Assembly: GCA_946122785.1 (NCBI GenBank)
Contig: CAMGYJ010000011.1
Location: 21,391,007 to 21,455,006 of the forward strand
Direction of reading: 5' to 3'
Source: Linum tenue
Taxonomy: Eukaryota > Streptophyta > Magnoliopsida > Malpighiales > Linaceae
Length of the DNA: 64,000 nt
Part shown: in pieces, positions 20,945 through 31,393 of the stretch
How the letters are laid out: each line of letters begins with the position of its first letter
How positions within the stretch are numbered: position 1 is the first letter of the stretch
Program-made: the position numbers and the translations under genes
The notes under the pieces: generated by a model
What the model saw: only the letters and a program-made list of their open reading frames with translations
Told to the model about the DNA's origin: nothing
The model's database searches: none

Positions 20945-23552
20945 CTCGTGTAAGCACCGTCATCAAATTCGATTTAGGAAGTTTCCCCTTCGTTCAATTT
21001 ATTCGCTCAACCCTATGTTCAATTTTTTTTTCCCGGCTTCTTTGGTGCTCCTTCGTGCTCAGCAATGAAGTAGGGTTCATTCACCCTTCGCAATTTGCGA
21101 CATTGGAGAAAGATCTTGAAGCTGGTAGCTCATGATCGGAAGCCTCGGATGCGCTGGATGGTGGAGATGGGAGCTTTTGGATTCGAGATCACAAACTGGG
21201 CATTTCTTCGGAGGTTGTTCTCCGGTTGTACAAGGCTGCCAGAGAACAATTCATGAATGCAATTGCAGAATAAAAGAAACTCGGCGACCTATCTCTTCCT
21301 TCTGCTGAAGCTCTAGGAATTGTGGTTATGAAATGCAGCAAAGCACTTGTGTTGTTAAGCCCTGATTTCGGGACTGCTTGGAATTCCAGGTAACCAATTT
21401 GAAATTTTCTATATTTATACAGGTCTGGTTGATTTGAATCATTATGATCCGGAAATGGTAGATTCGCACCTGTGTTTTAAACCCTCTAGTTGCAGCTTGT
21501 TTATGCCCAATGTGCCCCTCTGTTCTTGTTTTTATTTTATTTTATTTTTATGAATGACTGTTCTTGATGCAAATGGCAGAAAGTTAATCATATCGAAGAA
21601 GACACAAGCGTCAATGTTCACTGACGAGCTCCGCTTGTCTGCCCTTGTCCTTTCGTATTCACCCAAGAGCGAGCAAGCATGGAGCCATAGGTAATATCTA
21701 TGAAGTACTAGTTGATTCTCTTCCTGTGTTGTTTATATGCTGAACTGCATGAGTTGTTAACTTGTTCTATGCATTTTTTCTTCGCTTTTTGGCAGGAGGT
21801 GGGTGATCAAGAATATGGCCAAAAATCGTACAACTTTGCAAGAGATTCTGAGGGAAGAATATGACCTGGTGGAGAAGATAGCAGAGGTTTATATTAATTT
21901 CAAGAACTGCATAATAGTGATTCATGAAGGTTTAACAACTTCTAATACTAAAGAAGCATACTATTTCCGTGACAATTGCATTACGAAATTTTAAAAATTG
22001 GAAAAGAAAAGGGGGAAAAGAAAGCATTTGAAGTTTATTAATTTCATGTTTGATTGTGGGATCTTTCCAGACATGACTAGGTGTATGCATGTATTGTTAG
22101 ACTTTCATTTTTCACTCCATACTAGTGGCTTTGAACACAGCTCTGGTTTACTAATTCTTGGGCGTGTGTGCTATTGACCGCTACTCTAAACTTTTTTTGC
22201 CTTGCTATCTATGTAGAGATCAAAGATGAACTATCGTGCATGGAATCATCGCTGCTGGTTGGTTTCTTACATGGATAGAGAATAGGTTCGTTTCTTAGAT
22301 TGGGCAAGTTTTGTTATCTATAACGTCATGACAACTTGGCCCTCATGTATGACTAGTATGTAAGAATTTCAGCCCACTGTCTTGAATTGGGCAGCTTTTT
22401 TTTAACTTTCTCCTGGTGTTTATACATTCTCGTTCTAAAACTTTTTTGTGTATTTTGGTTCATACCTGCTGATGCATTTCACAGTCATCTATGAGCTGCT
22501 TTATCTAGGTGTCCTGTCTGTCAGCTTAAGCAAAAATTGCTTTTCCAGGTGATACAGGAACAGAAGCAATCCAAAACGTGGGTTGGGTTACATGTTGCTG
22601 ATCATTCTTGCTTTCATTATCGCATGGTGAGTACAATCCTTGAACATTTAAAAGAGAGTTCATGAGAGAAAGCTATGTATAATTGCAGCGGCTAATCTTC
22701 AGAATTTTAGAGGATTGCTGTCGTAAGCAAGAAGAGGGGTCTTGTGATTCTTGTGTTGAAGTTTATCTGATCTGGCAGGTATAATGTCTGAACTTTCATA
22801 TTCACTGCCATCATTTATTAACTCTTTTGCAATTAATCGAGATTGCACAATTTGTGAGTTAATAACTCTGATGCTGCTGTTTCTATCAGGAGGAGCTTGA
22901 CTGGAATGAAGAATTAATAAAGCGTTATTTAGGAAGGGAGGTATTTTTCTCAAGCCCATTTAAAATATGTGAATATAGGGGATCTTGACAAACATGAAAA
23001 TCGATTACTGCGTTCTGCAAATTAAAGTAGTTGTGGAATTGTTTCTTATCACTTTGTTTCCATTGTAACCTGAGTTTCCTCCAAAGCTAACTCCCACCCC
23101 AAATCCCTTTTTGTTCACAGGCTCTATGGCTCTACCGTCGCTTTCTCTCCTTATTATGGATAAGACATTTCACAAGCGATATCAACGACGTGTCTTCCTC
23201 ACAAAAAAGCCAATCTAGCATCCAAGTGAACGTCAGTGTGTTTTTGGATAAGGAGTTGCTCCTCGTCAATTCATGCTCGGAAGGAAGTGATGATGAGTTT
23301 GAAGATTTTGAAGAACAAGCAATTTGTTCAGCATCTTACATGTTATGGTTGACAAAGGTAACAAAATGTCTAGTTATAGTTGTTAATTGTTTTGGTTTCG
23401 TCAGGTGAACTAATTGCCTTGTGGGAATCTCTTTTGTACAGCAAATCCCTGAAACCCAGAAGTTAGAACTGAGGGAGAAGATAGAGAATGAGAGCCTGGA
23501 CGCCATGTTGAAGTTGGTGTCCCTGAGAGGTCCTCCATTTGGGGCTATCTAA
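20945..23552 (+). pseudogene. PTAR1-like prenyltransferase alpha-subunit protein, copy lacking exon 1
   Basis: Exons 2-10 with GT/AG borders: 21063-21389, 21580-21690, 21796-21886, 22217-22285, 22549-22626, 22689-22778, 22890-22940, 23121-23357 and 23442-23552 (ends TAA). Homology to the minus copy starts exactly at 20945, five bases before the exon 1 donor, so exon 1 is missing. Premature stops: two in exon 2 (TGA near 21134, TAA near 21271) and TAG at the end of exon 5. The exons missing from the minus copy are present here, including an acidic segment (SEGSDDEFEDFEEQ) and an end reading RGPPFGAI. The PPTA motifs are the same. The two copies form an inverted repeat with arms of about 1.8 kb and a 5.5-kb spacer. 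Confidence 0.85.
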
Positions 23553-24338
23553 GATTAGTAAGTCTATTTGGCTGCCATGTACGCTGGAAGTGGATGGTAT
23601 TAAGTTGTTGGACGAAGTGTAAAGGTAACAAACTACAGTAACAAATAACTGAATAGTTGTCCACTTAAAAATGATCATGATTTCGCTCGTCTTTGTTTTG
23701 TCAAATGACTCAAAACATGAATGGGCGGCGTTGCAGTTACAGCTGGAAGAATTTATGTTACCCCGAGTCCCATTCCTTTTCGCGTGGTAAGTACAAGGCC
23801 CAGCCCAGCAAACCAGAACATGAGTCAAAAACTGCAGTTTTGGGGGATGACGGGAAGGGTATGTGCTTCAGCAATGTTCCCATGCTCAATCTCTTCTTCG
23901 ACCTTTCATACGTACGTACGGGCACGGCTGTATCTATTGAGAGAGTTACAATTTACAAACGAACGTAAAGCTCTCTGACAGGCTGACATACAACGTACTC
24001 GGGTCGACGGCGGCCCCACAACGAACACATCGGATACGAGAGGGAGAGGCCCGTTTTGGAAGTGGGTGGGCACCACGGTCTACCACTTGACTTACGTACG
24101 GGATAACTAGATGGAGTATGAAACCAGTCCAGCGTTCAAGCCCAGCTTGTTCATTGTTAATAAGATCGATCCTAAATGTCTAGTCCATTGATTCTGCGAA
24201 TATATCTTACTAATGGAGCAATCCAGCCTCGATATTGTTTTTCTAGTTAACCTCCTACGGATTTAATTTTAAGTATATTCTCTAAAAGATTTCGTACTAA
24301 TTTGGACTAGATGAACACGTATATAAAAGGCTTTTTTT
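23553..24338. other. 3' flank of the PTAR1-like copy; no gene recognised
   Basis: The stretch contains short open frames around 23690-23980 on both strands, none matching a family I know. No repeat ends or RNA genes were seen. Confidence 0.4.
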
Positions 24339-25474
24339 GGGGTTAATTGCAAGGATGGTCACTGGGTTTACTAAAACCGTTCATGTTTGGTCACTGAAAA
24401 TATTTAATTCCATTCATGGTCACTAAGATTAGTTCAATAGTTCAAGTTTGGTCACTCTCCGTTAGTCTCCGTTAGTTTTTGCTGATGTGGCAGTCAACTA
24501 TTATAGTTGACCGTTAAATGAGTGACGTGGCCATTAAAAAATAATAAAATAATAAAATTTAAATATTTGCAATTTCCATCTCATTTTACAACTATTAAAA
24601 TAAAAATAAAACTTACCTCCTTACATACTCCGCTCCTCCTAGAAATCAATAGTGACCATTCCCTCAATTTTCCATCACAACTGTCCATTTCCCCTCCTCT
24701 GTCCCTATTCTCAATCTTTCCTCTCTCGCCATGAGAGGATTCCCAGAATTCTACCACTTCTCCTCCTCAACAACATCCACCATCACCTACGCCTTCCACG
24801 ATGAAGCCACCCAACCGCTGCCGCCGTTGACCAAGCAAATTCCCATCCACTCCACCAAACCACCATCCACCGACACCAGATCCGCCTCCGCCGCTGCGAC
24901 CAAAATCCAGGCGGCGTACCACGCCCGCGCAATCCGCCTACTCTACCGCATGATCTCGGCCGTGGACGCCGAGTCAGGGGAGATAGAGCGGCGGATCCAG
25001 CGGCAGGAGACGGTGGACGCAGTGAGGAGGGAGGAGAGGGAGAAGGCGAGGGTGAACGAGGAGCTGATGCGGCTGCTGATGAGGCTGGACGCCGTCCCCG
25101 GGTTTGATCCGACGGTGAGGGAGGCGAGGAGGAAGAGCGAGTCGAGAGTCGAGGATTGGGACTGGGACGGCGGTGGCGGCGGGGAATTTTGTTGGGATCG
25201 GACGGTGGCGGAGATGGAGGAGCGAGTGTGTAGGGAGGTAAGTTTTATTTTTATTTTTAATAGTTGTAAAATGAGGTGGAAATTGTAAATATTTAAATTT
25301 TATTATTTTATTATTTTTTAATGGTCACGTCAGTCATTTAACGGTCAACTATAATAGTTGACTGCCACATCAGCAAAATCTAACGGAGAGTGACCAAATT
25401 TGAACTATTGAACTAATCTTAGTGACCATGAATGGAATTAAATATTTGCAGTGACCATCCTTGCAATTAACCCC
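24339..25474. mobile_element. Pack-MULE-like element with long terminal inverted repeats
   Basis: Ends begin GGGGTTAATTGCAAGGATGG on both sides. The inverted repeats extend about 245-275 bp (24339 to about 24615; about 25232-25474), covering recognisable mirrored blocks such as the GTTGACCGTTAAATGA region. The flanks are T-rich (GCTTTTTTT and ATTTTTTTT), so a 9-bp target duplication is possible but ambiguous. The interior is GC-rich, unlike the AT-rich surroundings, and holds a captured gene piece. Confidence 0.8.
24731..25288 (+). pseudogene. Captured fragment of an IQ-motif/BAG-domain co-chaperone gene
   Basis: A 185-codon frame from the ATG at 24731. Residues about 56-70 form an IQ calmodulin-binding motif (ATKIQAAYHARAIR). 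Residues about 72-125 match the BAG domain of plant BAG5-type proteins, including RIQRQETVDAVRREER and LMRLLMRLDAVPGFDP. Full proteins use the BAG domain to bind Hsp70 and the IQ motif to bind calmodulin. Here the frame runs out of the captured piece near 25237, at a GTAAGT donor-like site, and reads on into the right inverted repeat, so the natural C-terminus is missing. The captured start with its CT-rich leader suggests that the promoter-proximal part of a gene was copied. Expression is unknown. Confidence 0.82.
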
Positions 25475-26240
25475 ATTTTTTTTGTATTTTTGATGTGGTA
25501 CTTGAATTGCCTCACAACAATCCTTCTCTCAAGATAAGAACCACGAACTTCGTGTCCTCTCCTTAGCGATTATTGATCAGTCAACACTTTCCTCGACAAA
25601 AGGATTTACCAAATGTATATCCCCATTGATATGCTAGACATACACAGATCTCCTTTGATTTGCCAAACATAAGCAAATCTCAAATCATGAGGTCACCCAA
25701 TGAGGGTCTCACCAAACTGACGCCCATCGTCCTGGATCCGCATTCTAATCCAGGCTCTGATACCACTTGTTGAGACTTAATAGTTCCATTAGTATGATAT
25801 TGTCCCCTTTGGACCAGCCCACATGAATTTACTTTTGGTATCCTCCCCAAATGGCCTATTACTAATTGCTCTAGGTGGACCCTAATATACAAGGGTCTTT
25901 TTCCTTGTATTTTCGATGTGTACTTGGATTGTACCATAACAATCCTCTCCTCAAACGCAAATCTCCTTTGATCTGCCAGACAAACGTGAATATCTCTTGA
26001 TTCACCAAACAAACGCGGATCTCAAATCTCGCAGTCATCTAATGAGGGTCCACCAAACCAACGCCCACCACCTCGAATCAAAACCGAACCAAACTCTAAT
26101 TTCACTTGTCGAAATTGGATAGCTCAATATTGTCCGCTTTGAACCAAACCTGCACAAATTTACTCTTGAGTTCCTTTCCAAACGACCTTGTACTAATTGC
26201 GTTAATGTGATACTTTGATTATCTCACAATCACCTAATTA
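25475..26240 (-). mobile_element. Degenerate LTR-retroelement remnants (possibly TRIM-like)
   Basis: Two or three diverged copies of the same ~400-bp text lie in tandem (compare 25690-25950 with 26030-26230). On the minus strand TGGTATCAGAGC (25765-25754) follows ...CTCAACA; this is the usual initiator-tRNA-Met primer site just after an LTR. No coding domain is visible. The short size suggests a TRIM or an old solo fragment. Confidence 0.4.
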
Positions 26241-26477
26241 AGCATCATGAAACATATAAATGGGAGTAGTAGATTATATTATGTCATCCAAATTTGAAGG
26301 GCCTTAAGATCTCCAGCAAGGCGCGATATGCACATCTGCGGCCACAGAGATAGTAGTTAAGGCCCTCTCTGGATTTCCCATTGTTGTTTGTCACTTTCTC
26401 CTCCCCCCTCCATTCCTCTCTCTGGTATATTCTTCTTTACAATCACAATCACAACCACCCAAATATTTACCAACTCA

Positions 26478-26834
26478 GGGGTCGTTTGGAAGTTGCGATA
26501 GTTTTGTTGAGATTGTCATTATGCATGTATTGTTTACAATGCATCGTTTTTTTTGTTTTTTTAGCAGAAACAATACATGGATTGTTTCTGTACGTGATGT
26601 GACAGAAACTATCACTCATTTTGAGTGATTTTTATATCTCAACTTTTAGTTGTGATTGTTGAGATAGTTGAGTTGAGATTGTTTTGTCTCAGATTTTAGC
26701 TGATGCGACATACACAATCACACATACCAAACGTTGTATTCTACAATGCATCAAATTCGACAATACATGTATAATATTATACATGCATTCTCAACAATAC
26801 ATCTATTTAACAATCGCAACTTCCAAACGACCCC
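26478..26834. mobile_element. MITE, Tourist-like
   Basis: A 357-bp unit with terminal inverted repeats starting GGGGTCGTTTGGAAGTTGCG. Flanking TCA and TTA fit the TNA target preference of PIF/Harbinger MITEs, though they are not identical. The interior is AT-rich with CAATACATG motifs and no gene. Confidence 0.7.
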
Positions 26835-27317
26835 TTAATTACTATGCACTACCCAAAACTTTGTTTCCCCTTCCTTTCTTCCCAATATATCGCAATTGCC
26901 TTACAAGTTGAAGTCATCAAATACCTAGCTACTAATCTTAAAGTACCAAGTCATCTCAATAAATCGCAAGTTAATGTTATACATAACGTTTGATAAAAAC
27001 TTTAATGGTTGAAAGGTCATGTCTTCAAACTGTACGATTCGCAGACCGACTTTCCATTGGTCTTTTCTCTGTCTCTGGAGAGCTTCTCTGTTCTATCACT
27101 CCCTTTTCAGTGGTGATATTTCGTCTTCCTACAATCTTGGAGGACCCTTGGTTTCCTTCATCTTGTGATTCCTTGATTTCTTTCTGCTGTCTCAGTCCCT
27201 TCGTTTCCCTCTAATCTCAGTCGTGTTCTCTCCCTGCCCTGTTGGTCTACTCCCTGTCTTCTCCCCTGGGGGCGGAGTGAGTACGCCTTCTGCTTTGCTC
27301 TGACCTCTGTTATCACA

Positions 27318-28593
27318 ATGGAAAACGATTTAGCAAATAAGCTCTCTTGCATGGAATTGACGGAAGATGAAGAAACGATTATCGGTTTGGAAGACACGGT
27401 AACTACGAATGGCGTGGAAGAAGTGATAAAAGAATTGGGGCTTGCTGGAAAGGTTATTATAGGAAAGAAGACTTCGATCTACAAGTGACTAAAGAAGACT
27501 TTGATCTTAAAGTGACTAAAGAAGACATACTCAGCATCCAACTCTACTGCTATGACGACAAGAACAAAATCCTCTTTGGAGGATCGTGGCATCTGGAACG
27601 TCAACTCTTAATTTTCAAGGAAGTACCACCAGACTTGGATCTATCAAAACTAGACTTCTCTTGGACTGATTTCTGGGTTCGAATAAGAAAGTTCCCGGTG
27701 AATATGAGGAATCCCCAGATGGCTGAAAAGGTCGGAACTATGTTTGGCAGGTTTATTCGTTGGGATGAGTTGCACTCAGGAATTTCCAGCGAGTACATGA
27801 GAATCAGGGTTTCATTATGTACACAAAAACCGCTGAGAAGAGTGGTCAAAATCCAAAGCAGGAATGGTCCAGTTTCTTACAGGGTTGGATATGAAAGAAT
27901 GTCAATATACTGCTTCAAGTGTGGCCTTCTGGGACATCTTAAAAGATCATGCCTCCTACGGTTGCCGGTGGAAGAAACTGAGAAAACAGAAGACCCTTAT
28001 GGACCTTGGATGAGAGCTGAATCTCCTCTGAGGAAGTTATCACTAAAAGAAAAGAGAAATCACAGCTGTTGTCAAAGCTATGGTTAGATGTGTAAGAGGG
28101 AAAAATTGTGAACCAGAAGAAAGTCCTTGCGGAAAGGGAGGTTGTTAAGCAAGTTGAAGAGCTATCTGAGGGACTGCTGATTACTAATGTGCATGAATCT
28201 GAACCATTCAAGTCGTTAGATGGGAAAGTAAGCTTTGAGGAAAGTGTGTTAAATCAAAATCTTACTGAAGAGCAGAATGTGGTTCTACAGGAAGAGAAAA
28301 GGGCAGAAATAGAAGATGTTGAGAAAGAAGCCAAAGGAAGAAGTGGAGAGGAAGTAAACATAAGTAAAGAAGTCAGAAATTGTGGAAAGAAATGGCAAAG
28401 AATGGTAAGGAAAACTCTCGGGGATAAACAACCAGACCAAGGAAGAATGGATATGGGAAAGCGTAGATTTCCTGATGAAATGGATATTGATGAGGCTCCT
28501 CTTGGAGAAAAGCGACAGAAACCCTTCTCAAACCCTGAACTGGATGGCGAATTGGCGGCCCTTGCCGAGGAGCAAGGCCGCCTAGCCCAATGA
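27318..28593 (+). pseudogene. LINE J ORF1 (DUF4283/zinc-knuckle RNA-binding protein)
   Basis: Starts at the ATG at 27318 after a non-coding leader (about 27000-27317) and reaches the TGA at 28591, about 425 codons with frame errors. The middle part resembles the DUF4283 domain of plant LINE ORF1 proteins. It is followed by a zinc knuckle CFKCGLLGHLKRSC (C-x2-C-x4-H-x4-C) and a charged C-terminus. The protein would coat LINE RNA. A frameshift precedes a 27-bp tandem duplication (about 27464-27518), and another lies near 28050-28100. The stop overlaps the ATG of ORF2 as ATGA. Confidence 0.82.
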
Positions 28594-29867
28594 AAATCCT
28601 TAGCTACAACCGTCGAGGATTGGGCAGCTCCTCGGCAGTTGCTAAACTTAAAAGACTGCTCCGGAAGCAACAACCTGATGTTATTTTTCTAATGGAGACT
28701 AGAAAGGATGAAAGCGGGTGGAAAGATATTCAGCGTAAGCTAGGTTATTCAGGTGGATATGGGGTGGCGGCGAGAAACGACAAGGGATGGAAAGCTGGTG
28801 GTCTATGTATGCTGTGGAATGATGAGGTCTCGGTAACCAAAATCACTGCTACACTTCATCATATTGATGTCTTAGTTGGTCAAGGAGAAGGAGAAGCAAA
28901 ATGGAGGCTTACTGGTTTATACGGGTGGCGGATAAGGAAGAAAGGTTCTAATCATGGGACCTGCTCAGGGATTTAAAAAACGGCTGCTCTTTGCCGTGGG
29001 TTTGCATCGGAGATTTCAATCAAGTCCTTTAAGGAGAAGAAAAGAGGGTGGTAGACTTATAAATGAAAATCAGGCTATGGAGTTCAGAGAAGCTCTTGAG
29101 TTTTGTGGTCTTCTTGACTGTGGTTTTAGTGGTTATCCATTTACTTGGGAAAATAGCAGAGCAGATGAAGGTTTCATAGAGGAGAGACTTGACAGATGTG
29201 TTGCAAGTTGGGACTGGAAATCGGCTTTTCCTGACCACCAGGTTCTCCATTTGGATCGTAGTGGATCTGATCATTGTCCTATCATGCTATATACGGCTGG
29301 GAAAGAAGAAGAAGAGATTAAATGGGGGAGGTATTTTCGAGTTGAACCCTTCTTGTTGAAGGATCCAGAAAGTGCGGCTATCATTAGCAGGATTTATAAT
29401 GAAAATGCAAATGAAAATCTATTATCCATCCTATCTATCTGCAGGTCTGAACTCCTAAGCTGGAGCAAGAGGAAGTTTGGAGATATAAGGAGGAAAATTG
29501 AGAAGATTGAGAAGATTCTTACTTCTTTTAAGTACAAGCCTAAACTGAGCAGATGTTGGAACAAAGAAAAGCTCTGGAAACTAAAAGAAGCGAGCTGATT
29601 CAACAGGAGGAAGAGTTGTGGAAACAACGTTCCAGGCTTGATTGGATGAAGGGAGGGGATAAGAATACTAAATTCTTCCATGCTAAGCCCACATCTAGGC
29701 GCAAAAGAAACCCTATAAAGCTGTTAAGGGATGAAAGTGGCAGGGTTTTCAAAGGTCGGAAGGAAGTCTCGGCTTGCATAAATGATTACTATAAATCCCT
29801 TTTCAGGAAAGGTATGTCTCCCAGTTCTAACTTGGTGATAAATGCTTTAAAAAGAAGGGTTACCCAC
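28590..29867 (+). pseudogene. LINE J ORF2, endonuclease part, interrupted by solo LTR C
   Basis: Begins at the ATG at 28590. Apurinic-type endonuclease motifs are visible: METRKDES near residue 30, the CIGDFN block near 29010, and the SDHCPIM block near 29270 with its catalytic D-H. The linker to RT (WMKGGDKNTKFFHA) follows. Frameshifts occur near 28955 and 29560. The frame is broken at 29867 by solo LTR C and continues at 31097-31294 (EEEIKAAC block) up to the N gap. The RT core lies beyond the gap and is not visible. Confidence 0.85.
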
Positions 29868-31096
29868 TGATAGACCAATAATTACACCTGTTTTTACCCC
29901 TATTCTTGAGCCGTTTGAGAGGTTGATTCTCGTGTTTTAAGCCGATTTCACGCGATGTTGTGCGTTTATGTCATATTTCAGGGCCCGGCGTTGGAATCGA
30001 GGCGAAGGAACGAGATTCGGGTCAAAAGGAGCAAGTGAGGTTTGAAGTGTGCTGGAGAGCAAAAATACCCGGCCATGAGCAGAAATACCCAGTCGGGTAT
30101 TATCTGGCCATGACCGGGGATCTGACACTTTGGGCGTCCGTGAGAAACAGAAGGGGGCCCGGGCAGGAAGCTAAAATCCCCGGTCGAGGATTCTTAGGGC
30201 AGACCGGGGATTTTCTTCTGCTCCCAAAATGCGCGTTTCGATTATAACCGGTCGAGACCCAAAATACCCGACCGAGTATTTCGACCGGGTATCACGACAG
30301 ACAACTTTTTAAAGGAAAAGAAGGCTAAAAATCAAGGGTTCCGAGTTTTAGAGAGACAGAGCGATTCCTAGAGAGAGAAGGCGACGAATCTGCTTTTGCT
30401 TCTCTCTCCATGGAGTAGTTTTCACATTCATCTGGGTATGGAGAACCCTAGATTTGTATGTTAGGTCTGATTGTATGAACCCAAGTACAGATTTTATGAT
30501 TTGATTATGTTCAATTGAGGCTTGAATGACTTGAATCCTGATCAAATTCCTGTTATTTCTGCTTTAGCCTACAAAGAGAATATCTGCCTAGGTTGATAGA
30601 GCACCCTTAATTGAAGGTAGTGAATTGGCGACTTTAGTCGAGGAGCCAATTCATTATGCTGTATCGAATTTACTTCGATAGTGGAGGTTTGGTTCGTTAG
30701 GGCCTCAATCTGTTTACTCCGGTGGAGGTTAGTCGCCCGCTGGAGACTCATAATGAGAGGGTCTGGAGACCTTTAGTCGAGACTTCAGACTGTTTAAGAA
30801 CCTCCCGCAGTATAACTATCATTAAAACTGAACTTGGTAAATTGCAATCCGGCTTAACTGCAGTCTAGGGGGAACCATATCCGGGTGACCTCTCTCGACT
30901 TGAAAACAACTGTTTAACTGTTTGCTTTTGTTAATTTAGACCTGCACAAAAGTTTTACCGCTAGATAATAAGAATTCACTGAGTAGTCATCAAATCTAGG
31001 ACCCGGGTTGACATTAAAACCCAAACCCGCTATACTACGCTTTAGGAAGTGGTTACACTTGGCCAATTTCTAGAGTGACAGTAGGAGTGAGTCACC
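29868..31096 (+). mobile_element. Solo LTR 'C' inserted in LINE J
   Basis: About 1.23 kb starting TGATAGACC and ending near GTGAGTCA (31094), related to LTRs A, B and D in layout. The LINE frame continues in phase if CCCAC (29863-29867 and 31097-31101) is the target duplication, leaving two extra C. U3 has its own palindromic motif family, based on CCCGGTCGGG/ACCGGGTAT-type text around 30065-30300, instead of CACGGCCGTG. Confidence 0.8.
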
Positions 31097-31294
31097 CCCA
31101 CTATAATTCGTCTCTGCTTAAGCCTGTTTGTGAGGAGGAAATTAAAGCTGCCTGTTCCAGATGGGACCCTTTAAAGCCCCTGGTTCGACTGTTTCTCTGC
31201 AGGATTTTTTCAGAAGAATTGGAATGTTTTAGGGGTAAAGTGATGGAGACTGTGCAGAATTTTTTCAATCATGGAACCCTCCCTCAGGAGCTAN

Positions 31295-31393
31295 NNNNNN
31301 NNNNNNNNNNNNNNNNNNNNNNNNNNNNNNNNNNNNNNNNNNNNNNNNNNNNNNNNNNNNNNNNNNNNNNNNNNNNNNNNNNNNNNNNNNNNN
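31295..31393. other. Assembly gap (about 100 N)
   Basis: A run of N separates LINE J from the middle of LTR B3. Its length is probably a placeholder. It marks a scaffold join between two contigs. Confidence 0.97.

Noticed and set aside
20945..23552. Functional PTAR1-like gene
   Set aside because: The start exon is missing and three in-frame stops are present.
13617..31294. Host genes carried as cargo inside element B
   Set aside because: The flank of B2 does not match B1, a host exon is cut exactly at the LTR edge, and an N gap lies at the other end. Misassembly or recombination fits better than cargo capture.
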